From: Hyphomicrobiales bacterium
GTDB taxonomy: Bacteria; Pseudomonadota; Alphaproteobacteria; Rhodospirillales; JACKKN01
Direction: 5' to 3'
Assembly: GCA_024236415.1 (NCBI GenBank)
Contig: JACKKN010000008.1
Coordinates: 62,001-126,000 of the forward strand
Length of the DNA: 64,000 nucleotides
Both the position numbers and the translations under genes were made by a program. Position 1 is the stretch's first letter; every line of letters begins with the position of its first letter. The notes under the pieces were generated by a model. The model worked only from the letters and a program-made list of their open reading frames with translations, ran no database searches and was not told the DNA's origin. This document shows, piece by piece, positions 26,032-34,953 of this stretch.

Positions 26032-28503
26032 GTGGCTAAGCAGACGCCCGCACCGGACCGCGCCATGGCCGAGGCCGTCGCCCTGCACCGGGCCGGACGC
26101 CTGGCCGAGGCGGCGGCCCGGGCCGAGGCGGTGCTGGCCGCCCGCCCGGGGTTCGCCGACGCCCTGAACCTGCTGGCCATCATCGCCAGCCAGCGCGGCG
26201 ACGGCGACCGCGCCGTGGCCCTGTTCACCGAGCTGGCGGTGCGCTTTCCGGGCTCGGCGGACCACGCCGTCAACCTGGGCGCCGCCCTGACCGCCGCCGG
26301 CCGCGCCGGCGAGGCGGTCGAGGCCCTGCGCCGCGCCGTCCAGCTGGACCCGCGGCGGGCCGATGCGCGCCACCTGCTGGGGCTGGCCCTGACCGCCCTG
26401 GGCCGCGGCGACGAGGCCCGCACCAGCCTGCGCCGGGCCCTGCGCCTGGCCCCCGGCCACGCCGGCGCCCTGTCCGCCCTGGCGGCCCTGGACCGGGGCG
26501 CGCGGGCGCCGGCTCAAGAACCGGCACCCGCGCCGGCGCCTGCGCCGGCCGCGGCACCGTCCCCGGCCCTGGCCGGCGACCTGGCGGCCCTGGGGCAGCG
26601 GGCCCTGGACCTGCACCGGGCCGGGCGCCTGGACGAGGCCGAGCCCCTGTACCGCCGCATCCTGGCGGCGGCCCCCGGGCATGCCGAGACCCTGCACTAC
26701 CTGGGGGTGATCCGGTTCCAGCGAGGCGACTTCGCCGGCGCCGCCGAGGACATCGGCCGCGCCGTGGCCGGCGACCCGGGCAACGCCGGGGCGCTGGTCA
26801 ACCTGGGCAACGCCCTGAAGGCCCTGCGCCGCTTCGCCGAGGCCGAGGACGCCTACCGCCGCGCCCTGGCCCTGGCCCCGGACTCGCCCGAGGCCCACAA
26901 CAACCTGGCCGCCGTGCTGCGCGACCTGGACCGGTTCGACGAGTCCGAGCGCCACTGCCGCCGCGCCCTCGCCCTGCGGCCCGACTACGCCGAGGCCGGC
27001 GCCAACCTGGGCAACGCCCTGGTCGGGCAGGGGCGGCTGGAGGAGGCGGTGGCCGCCTACCAGGACAGCCTGGCACGGGCGCCGCAGTCGGCCGAGGTGG
27101 TGAACAACCTGGGCTCGGCCCTGGTCGGCCTCGACCGCGGGGTCGAGGCCCGGGCCTGCTTCGAACGGGCCATCGAGCTGGACCCCGGTTCGGCCCTGGC
27201 GCTGAACAACCTGGGCACGGCGCAGGCCAACCTGGGCGAGTTCGAGGCCGCCGCCGGGGCCTTCCGCCGGGCGCTCGACCTGCAGCCCGAGTCCGTGGAG
27301 GCATGGTCCAACCTGGCCGCCGTGCATGAGCGGGCCAGCGACCTGGCGGCGGCGCGGGTGGCGGCGGACCAGGCCCTGGCCCGGGACCCGGGCAACGTGC
27401 TGGCCCACCTGGTGCGGGCCAAGTGCGACCGCCGCGACGGCGACCTGGCGGCGGCCCTGGACCGGTTGCAGGGGATCGACCTGTCGGCCGCCGGCTGGCG
27501 CGACCGCGCCTTCGTGGCCCACGAGCTGGGCGCCGTGCGCGACCGCCTGGGCGACACCGACGGCGCCTACGCCGCCTTCGCCGAGGGCAACCGCCTGTCG
27601 GCCGAGGGGCCCCGCGGCCGGGCCATCGACCGCCAGGCCTACCCGCGCGAGATCGCCGCCCTGCGCGCCCGCTTCACGCCGCAGTGGGTCGCCGGCTGGA
27701 CCCCGGCGCCGCCCGAGGACCGGCCGTCGCCGGTGTTCCTGGTCGGCTTCCCGCGCTCGGGCACCACCCTGCTGGGGCGGGTGCTGGACGCCCATCCGCG
27801 GGTGCGGGTGCTGGAGGAGCGGGCAACCTTTTCCGCCGTGCTGGACCGCCTGCGCGGCCTGCCCGGCGGCTACCCCGATTGCCTGGCGGCCCTGGACGGC
27901 GACGAGATCCGGCGCCTGCGCGGCCTGTACTTCGAGGCCGTGGGCCTGTTCCTGCCCGACCTGGCGCGGAGTCAGGTTCTGGTCGACAAGATGCCCTTCA
28001 ACCTGGTCGAGGCGGGGCTGATCCGGCGCCTGTTCCCCGGCGCCCGGTTCCTGCTCGCCCTGCGCCACCCGGCCGACGCCTGTCTCAGCTGCTTCATGCA
28101 GGACTTCCGCCTGAACCGGGCCATGGTCAACTTCGACACCCTGGCCGGCACCGTGGACATCTACGGCCGGGTCATGGACCTGTGGCGCCACTACCGCGCG
28201 GTGCTCGATCCGCCGGTCCACGCCGTGCGCTACGAGGACCTGGTGGCCGACCTGGAGCGCGAGGCGCGGCGCCTGTTCCCGTTCCTGGACCTGCCCTGGG
28301 ACGACGCGGTGCTGGACTACGGCGCCCGGGCCCGCAGCGCCGAGGTGCGCGCGCCCAGCTACCACCAGGTGGCCGAGCCCCTCTACACCCGCGCCCTGGC
28401 CCGCTGGCGGCGCTACGCGCCGCACTTCGCCGGCCTGCTGCCGACCCTGGCCCCCCACCTGGCCGAATTCGGCTACCCCGCCCCGGAAAAGGGGTCACCA
28501 TAA
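26032..28503 (+). CDS. TPR-repeat protein with C-terminal sulfotransferase domain
   Basis: An 823-residue two-part protein. Residues 1-500 contain about a dozen tetratricopeptide repeats, interrupted by an Ala/Pro linker near residue 160. Residues 565-820 are a sulfotransferase domain with the 5'-phosphosulfate loop (FLVGFPRSGTTLLGRVLDAH) and a 3'-phosphate-binding region (LLALRHPADACLSCFM), so PAPS use is likely. The GTG start follows AAGG. The acceptor is unknown; the flagellar context suggests a protein-bound glycan or flagellar protein. The C-terminus (EKGSP then stop) is encoded by an inverted repeat, so the original end may have been altered. Confidence 0.88.
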   Translation: MAKQTPAPDRAMAEAVALHRAGRLAEAAARAEAVLAARPGFADALNLLAIIASQRGDGDRAVALFTELAVRFPGSADHAVNLGAALTAAGRAGEAVEALRRAVQLDPRRADARHLLGLALTALGRGDEARTSLRRALRLAPGHAGALSALAALDRGARAPAQEPAPAPAPAPAAAPSPALAGDLAALGQRALDLHRAGRLDEAEPLYRRILAAAPGHAETLHYLGVIRFQRGDFAGAAEDIGRAVAGDPGNAGALVNLGNALKALRRFAEAEDAYRRALALAPDSPEAHNNLAAVLRDLDRFDESERHCRRALALRPDYAEAGANLGNALVGQGRLEEAVAAYQDSLARAPQSAEVVNNLGSALVGLDRGVEARACFERAIELDPGSALALNNLGTAQANLGEFEAAAGAFRRALDLQPESVEAWSNLAAVHERASDLAAARVAADQALARDPGNVLAHLVRAKCDRRDGDLAAALDRLQGIDLSAAGWRDRAFVAHELGAVRDRLGDTDGAYAAFAEGNRLSAEGPRGRAIDRQAYPREIAALRARFTPQWVAGWTPAPPEDRPSPVFLVGFPRSGTTLLGRVLDAHPRVRVLEERATFSAVLDRLRGLPGGYPDCLAALDGDEIRRLRGLYFEAVGLFLPDLARSQVLVDKMPFNLVEAGLIRRLFPGARFLLALRHPADACLSCFMQDFRLNRAMVNFDTLAGTVDIYGRVMDLWRHYRAVLDPPVHAVRYEDLVADLEREARRLFPFLDLPWDDAVLDYGARARSAEVRAPSYHQVAEPLYTRALARWRRYAPHFAGLLPTLAPHLAEFGYPAPEKGSP

Positions 28504-28584
28504 AAGGGGTCAGGCACCTTTTAATTGGAAAGTCGCGGTGGGTTTTCTTGAAACAATAAAAGGTGCCTGACCCCTTTTCCGGGG
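28481..28584. repeat. Nested long inverted repeat overlapping a gene 3' end
   Basis: Two perfect pairings share one right arm. A 22-bp arm (28502-28523, AAAAGGGGTCAGGCACCTTT plus TA) pairs with 28557-28578, leaving a 33-base loop. A 17-bp arm (28481-28497, CCCCGGAAAAGGGGTCA) pairs with 28568-28584. The left side therefore carries a partial duplication of the repeat end. The stop codon of the sulfotransferase gene (28501-28503) lies inside. The GGGGTCAGGCACCTTTT core is known to me as a dispersed bacterial repeat; copy number here is not known. It may also act as a terminator between the convergent genes. Confidence 0.8.
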
Positions 28585-28684
28585 CGGGTCTCGCGGCGTG
28601 GAAACGCCCGGCCGGTCGTTCTGACCGTGCCGGGCGGGGATCAGCCCTGGGTTTGGGATTGCGGGCTAAACCGGGGGGACCGCG

Positions 28685-30358
28685 CTAGCGCTTGGTCCGC
28701 ATCAGTTCCTCGAGCATGGAGTCCGCCGTGCTGATGATCTTGGTGCTGGCCGAGTAGGCCCGCTGCACCACGATCATGTTGGTGAACTCCTCGCCGATGT
28801 CCACCGTCGAGGCCTCCAGCGCCGCCTGGATCACCTGGCCGGCGGGGCCGTTGTCGGCCACCCGCAGGGTGTAGTCGCCGGACCGCTCGGTGGAGTTCCA
28901 GACGTTGCCGGTGCGGCCCTCCAGGCCGTTGGGGTTGACGAAGGTGGCGATGGGGATCTTGAAGATGGGCCGCCGTTCGCCGTTGTCGAACAGCGCCGTC
29001 ATCAACCCGTCGACGTCGATCGAGACCCCGGCGAAGGTGCCGAAGCGGGACCCGTTCTGCTGGATGAAGGTGGGCGAGAACTCGGCCCCGAACTGGGTCA
29101 TGCCGTTGGCCTCGCCGACGTTGCCGAAGTCGATGTCCATGCGCGGGCTGTTGGCGGTGGCGTTGTCCATGTCGGCGGCGCCGTTGGCGAAGCCCAGGAT
29201 CTCGATCTCGGCCACGTTGAAGGCCGAGGGCAGGCCGTCGCTGTCGAACTCGATGGCCCGGTCGGCGTTGGCGACGGCCCGGTCCTGGACCGTGAAGGCG
29301 GTGGCCTGGGTCACCGCGCCCGAGGCGAAGCCCGACGGGTCGACGGTGAAGTCGCCGCCGCCGCCGAACAGGTTGCCGAACACCAGGGTGGTGCTGCTGC
29401 CGGCGCTGACCGCCACCGTGTTCGAGGTGGTGCCGGTGCCGAAGGCGGCGTCGTTGGCGGCGATGGCCGCGGCCAGGGCCGACACGGTGGCCGCCGCGGT
29501 GGTGCCCAGCGCCACGGTCACGGCGCCGGCGCCGCTGCCGAAGTCGTACACCGTGCCGTTGATGGTGACCGTGTCGGTGGTCGCCGGCTGGGTGGTGAAT
29601 TCGAGCTGGCCGGTGCTGCTGTAGACGTCGCCGTTGCCGTCATAGAGGGTCAGCACGTTGGTGCCGGTGGGCGGCTCGATCGACAGGTCCCACTCGTTGG
29701 CCGCCGCCTTGGTGTAGACGAAGCTGATGGTGTTGGCGTTGCCCAGGGTGTCGAAGAACTGCACGTCGGTGCGGTGGGTGTCGCCGACGGCGTCGTTGGA
29801 CGGCAGGTTGGCGCCGATGGAGATGTTGGTGGTGGCCGACGCCGTGCCGCCGACGCGGGACAGGTTCACCGTCTCCAGGTAGTCGGTGGAGATGATGTTC
29901 TGGTTGGCGATGGTCAGGGCGTCGTTGGCCGGGATCACGTTGCCCTGGGCGTCCACCGGCCAGCCCTGCAGGTAGAAGCCGGCGGTGTTGTACAGGAAGC
30001 CCTCGTTGTCCTGGTAGAAGGACCCGGCGCGGGTGAACAGGTATTGGTTGGAGATGGTCGGCCGGCTGGCCTCGTTGACCACGAAGTAGCCGCTGCCCGA
30101 GATCGAGATGTCGGTCTGCGAGGTCGAGGCCTGCAACAGGCCCTGCACGTCGTTGGCGCCGCGCGGCCGCGACTGCACGCCGCCGGCCGAGTAGAAGGTG
30201 GTCGACGTCTGCTTGGTGACCAGGGTCTGGAAGTCCACCGACGTGTTCTTGTAGCCGATGGTGCTGACGTTGGTGATGTTGTCCGAGATGGCGCCCATGG
30301 CGCTGCTCTGTGCGGTCAGGCCGGAAACGCCCGAAAACAACGCGCCGTACAAACTCAT
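28685..30358 (-). CDS. flgE: Flagellar hook protein FlgE
   Basis: The 557-residue hook subunit. The N-terminal rod-hook motif is clear (MSLYGALFSGVSGLTAQSSA, then DNITNVSTIGYKNTSVDFQT), as is the C-terminal helix (FTNMIVVQRAYSASTKIIST, ending in MLEELMRTKR). The middle is Thr/Ala/Gly-rich and long, making this larger than enteric FlgE, as is common in alphaproteobacteria. It is the last gene of a fliK-flgD-flgE unit, with 58 bases between flgD and flgE. Confidence 0.96.
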   Translation of the reverse strand: MSLYGALFSGVSGLTAQSSAMGAISDNITNVSTIGYKNTSVDFQTLVTKQTSTTFYSAGGVQSRPRGANDVQGLLQASTSQTDISISGSGYFVVNEASRPTISNQYLFTRAGSFYQDNEGFLYNTAGFYLQGWPVDAQGNVIPANDALTIANQNIISTDYLETVNLSRVGGTASATTNISIGANLPSNDAVGDTHRTDVQFFDTLGNANTISFVYTKAAANEWDLSIEPPTGTNVLTLYDGNGDVYSSTGQLEFTTQPATTDTVTINGTVYDFGSGAGAVTVALGTTAAATVSALAAAIAANDAAFGTGTTSNTVAVSAGSSTTLVFGNLFGGGGDFTVDPSGFASGAVTQATAFTVQDRAVANADRAIEFDSDGLPSAFNVAEIEILGFANGAADMDNATANSPRMDIDFGNVGEANGMTQFGAEFSPTFIQQNGSRFGTFAGVSIDVDGLMTALFDNGERRPIFKIPIATFVNPNGLEGRTGNVWNSTERSGDYTLRVADNGPAGQVIQAALEASTVDIGEEFTNMIVVQRAYSASTKIISTADSMLEELMRTKR

Positions 30359-30416
30359 GGTTCAGTCCTCCTTCTGTCGCGCGGCCCGGTTCCGGGCGGG
30401 CCGGCGGCGGCCTGCG

Positions 30417-31184
30417 TCAGGACGCCGAGTCGTCCTCGGTGTCGGTTTGGGTGGTGTCGGTGGTTTCGTTGTCGTTGGCGGCGCCGTCGCCGGTGGTGGT
30501 GGTCGTGGCGGAGGCCGGGGTCTCGGCCACCGACAGCACGTCGTCGAGCGAGAACTGCAGGCCGTCCACGTACAGCGACACCTCGCCGTCGTCGGATCCG
30601 GCGCCGGTCACCTTGCCGAACACCGTGGTGGTCACGTCCAGCGGCTTGCCCTCGGAGTCCTTGGCCAGGACCGTGACCTGGTAGAGGCCGTCCTCGACCT
30701 TGTAGCCCAGCGAGTTGGTGCCGTCCCACACGGCGCCGTGCTTGCCGATGTCGATCTCGCCGTCGAAGGTCGCGATGGTGGTGCCCGAGGCATTGCGGAT
30801 GGTGATGGTGGTCGAGGCGGCCTTCTCGGCCAGGGTGTAGGTGAACTTGGAGGTGCCGTCCTCCAGGTAGAAGGCGTCGCCCTTGGCCTCGATGGTGGTG
30901 CCCAAGTAGTTGACCATGGACACCACCTGCGAGTTCTTCTGCAGGGTGTAGAGCTTCTCCAGGTTCGAGTTCTGGTAGATCTGCTGTTCGACCGAGGCGA
31001 ACTGCACCAGCTGCGAGGTGAACTCGGTGGCGTCCATGGGGTCGAGCGGGTCCTGGTTCTGCAGCTGGGTGGTCAGCAGGGTCAGGAACTGGTTCAGGTC
31101 CTCGTCGAGCTGCTGCTTGCTCTGGCCCGACTGGGTCAGGGTGCTTGCGGACGACGTGGCGGCGGCGGAACTGAGAATGGCCAT
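30417..31184 (-). CDS. flgD: Hook capping/assembly protein FlgD
   Basis: A 255-residue scaffold that caps the growing hook. The N-terminal signature is clear (FLTLLTTQLQNQDPLDPMDA, then the EFTSQLVQFASVEQ stretch), followed by the FlgD Ig/Tudor-like domains with FDGEIDIGKHGAVWDGTNSL. The final ~40 residues are a Thr/Asp-rich disordered tail. It lies between fliK and flgE with 15 bases after the fliK stop. Confidence 0.95.
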   Translation of the reverse strand: MAILSSAAATSSASTLTQSGQSKQQLDEDLNQFLTLLTTQLQNQDPLDPMDATEFTSQLVQFASVEQQIYQNSNLEKLYTLQKNSQVVSMVNYLGTTIEAKGDAFYLEDGTSKFTYTLAEKAASTTITIRNASGTTIATFDGEIDIGKHGAVWDGTNSLGYKVEDGLYQVTVLAKDSEGKPLDVTTTVFGKVTGAGSDDGEVSLYVDGLQFSLDDVLSVAETPASATTTTTGDGAANDNETTDTTQTDTEDDSAS

Positions 31185-31199
31185 GGGGGTCCTCCCTGC

Positions 31200-32943
31200 C
31201 TAGGCCCGGATGTCGATGCGGTTGGCCAGGCCGCGGGCGCGCGCCAGCAGCAGGGCCAGGCGGTCGGCGGCGTCGCCGTCGGGCTCGGCCTCGGCGGCGG
31301 TCTCGCCGCCCTCGCCCGTGGCCAGGCGGCCGTCCGGTTCGGAATCGCCGCCCTCGCCGCCCTGCTCGCCGCGCAGGTTGAACTGCAGGTCGTCGGAGTC
31401 CGCCTGCAGGCCGGCGTCGCGCAGGGCCTGTTCCAGGGTGTGGGAGTCCTTCTGCAGGGCGTTCAGGGTCTCGCGGTTGTCCACCGTGACCACGGCGCTG
31501 ACCCGGCCGTCCTTGGCGATTTCCATGTGCACGTCGACCCGGCCCATGGACTCGGGCTTGAGCTGGATGTGGATGCGGTCGACCCCGGCGCGCACCGCCT
31601 TGGCGATGTGCACCGACACCTGCTCGACCACCGGCGGCCGCTGCGCCGTCGCCGCCTTGGGGTTCTGGGCCGCCGCCGTGTGCTGGGCCTGGCGCGCCTC
31701 GCCGGTGGTGCCGGCGTTGCCGGGGCCCAGGGCCTCGCCGCCGCCGGCCGCCGCGCCGGCGGACACCGACTGCACCGCCACCGGGCCGGCGGCCTTGGCG
31801 GCGCCGGCCGCCGCCGCGGGCGCCGGGGACTGGACCTGGACCGGGGCCTGGGCGCCGGCCTGGGCCGCCGCCTGCTGGCTGGCGGCGTTGGCCTGGCCCG
31901 CCGCCGCGGTGCGGCCGTTGCGGCCCTGGCCGGTGCCGGTGCCGGGCTTGCCGTTGGCGCCGGCCACCGTGGGCGCGGCGATGGAGGTGCGCGGCTGCGA
32001 CGCCACCGCGGCGCCGTCGTCCTCGACGGTGACCGAGACCTGGGCGTTGGTCTTGCCGCCCAGGCGGTTGGACAGGTCCGAGGCCTGGCGCCCGGCGGCG
32101 TTGTCGCCCTGCTGCTGTTGCTGGCCGGCCTGGGCCGCCGCCGGGGCCTGCTGCCCGGCCGTGGGCGCGCGCGCGGCCTGGGCCGTGGCCGAAGCCGCCT
32201 TCTTGGCCGGGGCCGCGACCGTGGCGGCGTCGTTCTGCGTGCCGGCCTCCGGCGTCTGCCCCTGGGCGGCGTTGGGGTTGGCGGCGGCCTGGGCCTTGGC
32301 GGCGGCGCCGGGGGCCGCATCCTGGGCCACGGCGCTGTTGGGCGACGCGCGGCGCTGCGCCGGTTCGGCGGCGCGGGTGGCGGCCACGGCGCCGGCGATG
32401 GCTGCCAGGTTGCGCGGCGCCTCGGCGCCGGTGCCGCGCGGAGGCGGCGGCGGTGGTTGCCGTGTTGGTCTCGCCGGTGCCGGACCGGCCGTCGGTGTTG
32501 GGGCGGGTGGCGCCGGGGTCGCCGGCGGTCTCGGCCACCGGGGCCACCTCGGGCTCGGCGGCGCGCCCGGTGTCGGCCGGCGGCGGGCGGTCGTCGTGGC
32601 GCGGGGCGGGGGCCTCGCGCGGCGCCGTGGACCAGTCGTCGCGCCGGTCCTCGGTGCGCTCCCGCGGCCGGTCGTGGGACCAGTCGTCGCCGCCGTCGTC
32701 CTGGTCGTCGCGGGGCGCCGCGCCGCTTTCGCCCTTGCGCGCGTTGACCCGGTCGACGACGCCGCCCAGCTCGCCCTCGTCGCCGGTGCGGTCGGTGCCC
32801 GAGCCGGCGGTCTTGCTGGCCTGCTGCAGGAGCTGGTCGAAGGGCACCATGGCCACCTCGTCGCCCTTGGACTGGCTCGGGGTGACCTTGGCCAGCATGG
32901 CGGCGGCGGTGCTCGACTTGGGAACGATGACGTTGCTTTCCAT
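31200..32943 (-). CDS. fliK: Flagellar hook-length control protein FliK, frameshifted in this sequence
   Basis: The molecular ruler for hook length, about 580 residues. The start (MESNVIVPKSSTAAAMLAKV) lies in one frame up to about 32450; the rest lies in another frame. The second frame holds an Ala/Gln/Pro-rich region and the conserved Flg_hook domain (IHIQLKPESMGRVDVHMEIA, then ETLNALQKDSHTLEQALRDA). The change happens in a GCCGCCGCCTCCGCG tract at about 32430-32460 and one extra or missing base explains it. Export and switching functions both need the joined product. It is first in the fliK-flgD-flgE unit. Confidence 0.8.
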
Positions 32944-33056
32944 GGCGCGGCTTCCGTGCGGGTCGTTGCGGGTCGCCACGGCGCGGGGGTCGTGGCTTCG
33001 GTTCCTCCAAGCAAGGGCCGGGCCAACGGAGCCGAATCGGCAAGCCGTTGAAAACA

Positions 33057-33072
33057 GGCATTTTCTCCGCCA
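33057..33072 (-). promoter_or_regulatory. Candidate sigma-54 promoter for fliK-flgD-flgE
   Basis: On the minus strand TGGCGG-AGAAA-ATGCC keeps the essential GG-N10-GC spacing of -24/-12 promoters (consensus TGGCAC-N5-TTGCW) and lies about 115 bases before the fliK start. Hook genes are sigma-54/FlbD targets in Caulobacter, and flbD is in this window. Confidence 0.45.
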
Positions 33073-33193
33073 GGCCCCGGGGCCGGGGCCGGGGCCGGAC
33101 CTGCCGGTGGGCAAAAATTGCTGGGTCGCCGGGGGTAGTTTGTGCCCCACGAGTCGTGCGACAACTGGGGGCGGACTGGATTCGGGGGACGCG

Positions 33194-34240
33194 GTGGCGG
33201 GGCCTGAGGGCATGCACCTGTTGATCGTGGGCTACGGCAGCGCCGGGCGGCGCCACCTGGCGGCGGCCCGCGCCCTGGTGCCCGGCCTGCGCGTCACCCT
33301 GCTGCGCCGCCCCGGCGGCGATACCGGGGCCGGCGCCGGCGCCGAGGCGGTGGTCCACGACCTGGCCGCGGCCCTGGCGGCGAAGCCCGACCTGGCCGTG
33401 GTCGCCACCCCCGCACCCCTGCACCTGGAGGCGGCCACGGCCCTGGTGGCGGCCGGGGTCCCGGTGCTGGTGGAGAAGCCCCTGGCCGACTCGCCGGCCG
33501 GGGTACCCGACCTGCTGCGCGCCCAGGCCGCCCGCGGCACGCCGCTGCTGGTCGGCTATTGCCTGCGCCACGACCGGGCCTGGTCGGCGGTCGGGCGGGC
33601 CCTGGCCGACGGGCGCATCGGCGCGCCGGTCTGGGCCGGGGCCCAGGTCGGCCAGTACCTGCCCGACTGGCGGCCCGGCACCGACCATCGCGCCGGGGTC
33701 AGCGGCCGCGCCGACCTGGGCGGCGGCGTGCTGCTGGAGCTGAGCCACGAGATCGACCTGCTGCGCGCCGCCCTGGGCGAGGTGGCGGCGGTGACGGCGT
33801 CCCTGGGCCGGGTCGGCGGCCTGGGGGTCGAGGTGGAGGACTGCGCCGACCTGATCCTGCACTTCGCCGGCGGCGCCATGGGCAACCTGCACCTGGACAT
33901 GGTGCAGCGCGCGCCGGTGCGCCAATGCCGCATCGCCGGCGCCGAGGGCACCCTGGAATGGGACGGCATCGCCCGCACGGCGCGCCTCTATACCGCCGCC
34001 GCCGGCCGCTGGCAGGTGCTGGACGACGGCGCCGGGGCCGACGTCGACGCCATGTTCCGGGCCCAGTTCGCCCACTTCCTGGACTGCGCCGCCGGCCGCT
34101 GTCCGCCCCGGGTCACCGCCGCCGACGGCCTGCGCGTGCTGGAGGTGGTGGCCGCGGCGCGCCATTCCGCCCGCGCCGGGCGCGAGGCGCCGGTGCGCCG
34201 GGTGCCCCTGGGCGAGGCGGGCGGGGCGGCGGCGCCATGA
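33194..34240 (+). CDS. ptmF: Gfo/Idh/MocA-family oxidoreductase, PtmF-like
   Basis: A 348-residue NAD(P)-dependent sugar oxidoreductase. The Rossmann motif IVGYGSAGRRHLAA is near the N-terminus, followed by the VLVEKPLADS motif (the EKP lysine) and the C-terminal Gfo/Idh domain with LELSHEIDLLRAALG. GTG 33194 follows GGGGGA; an ATG six codons later is possible. In Campylobacter, ptmF-ptmB-ptmA lie in this same order and belong to the GDP-sugar branch of legionaminic acid synthesis; the order is identical here. The call to PtmF is by context rather than by direct family evidence. Confidence 0.78.
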   Translation: MAGPEGMHLLIVGYGSAGRRHLAAARALVPGLRVTLLRRPGGDTGAGAGAEAVVHDLAAALAAKPDLAVVATPAPLHLEAATALVAAGVPVLVEKPLADSPAGVPDLLRAQAARGTPLLVGYCLRHDRAWSAVGRALADGRIGAPVWAGAQVGQYLPDWRPGTDHRAGVSGRADLGGGVLLELSHEIDLLRAALGEVAAVTASLGRVGGLGVEVEDCADLILHFAGGAMGNLHLDMVQRAPVRQCRIAGAEGTLEWDGIARTARLYTAAAGRWQVLDDGAGADVDAMFRAQFAHFLDCAAGRCPPRVTAADGLRVLEVVAAARHSARAGREAPVRRVPLGEAGGAAAP

Positions 34241-34953
34241 GCGGGCAGACCGTGGCCTTCGTGTTCGCCCGCGGCGGGTCCAAGGGCCTGCCGGGCAAGA
34301 ACCTGCGCGACCTGGCCGGCCGGCCGCTGCTGGCCCACGCCATCGCCGACGCCCGCGCCGCCGCCGGCATCGACCGGGTGGTGGTGTCCACCGACGACGC
34401 GGCCATCGCCGACGCCGCCCGCGCCTGGGGCGCCGAGGTGCCGTTCCTGCGGCCGCCCGAGCTGGCCTCCGACGCGGCGCCCGAATGGCTGGCCTGGCAG
34501 CACGCCCTGGACGCGCTGGAAGGGGAGGGGCCGGATCTTGCACGGTTCGTCAGCGTGCCGGCCACGGCGCCGCTGCGCCACCCGGCCGACATCGAGGCTG
34601 CCCTGGCCCGCTTCGACCGCGGCGACGTCGACGTGGTGCTGACGGTCAGCGAGGCCCACCGCAATCCCTGGTTCAACATGGTCACCCTGGACGACGCCGG
34701 CCACGCCGCCCTGGTGATCCCGCCCCGGGGCCGGGTCGAGCGGCGCCAGGCGGCGCCCGCGGTGTGGGACGTGACCACGGTCTGCTACGTGGCCGATCCC
34801 GCGTTCCTGCGCCGCGCCGGGGGCCTGTTCGAGGGCCGGGTCGGCGCCGTGGTGGTGCCGCGCGAACGGGCCGTCGACATCGACACGGAATTTGACCTTC
34901 GGGTGGCCGAATCGCTGTATGATTCGGTCAAGGGGATTCGAGGGGACGGGTAA
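34237..34953 (+). CDS. legF: CMP-legionaminic acid synthetase (acylneuraminate cytidylyltransferase)
   Basis: A 238-residue enzyme that activates a nonulosonic acid with CTP. The nucleotide-binding loop ARGGSKGLPGKNLRDLAGRP near the N-terminus is the family signature, and the end carries the ERAVDIDTEFDLRVAE motif. It corresponds to PtmB/LegF in Campylobacter. The start overlaps the upstream oxidoreductase stop (ATGA), and its stop overlaps the following ptmA start by one base. The exact sugar (legionaminic or other) follows from the pathway context. Confidence 0.92.
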   Translation: MSGQTVAFVFARGGSKGLPGKNLRDLAGRPLLAHAIADARAAAGIDRVVVSTDDAAIADAARAWGAEVPFLRPPELASDAAPEWLAWQHALDALEGEGPDLARFVSVPATAPLRHPADIEAALARFDRGDVDVVLTVSEAHRNPWFNMVTLDDAGHAALVIPPRGRVERRQAAPAVWDVTTVCYVADPAFLRRAGGLFEGRVGAVVVPRERAVDIDTEFDLRVAESLYDSVKGIRGDG

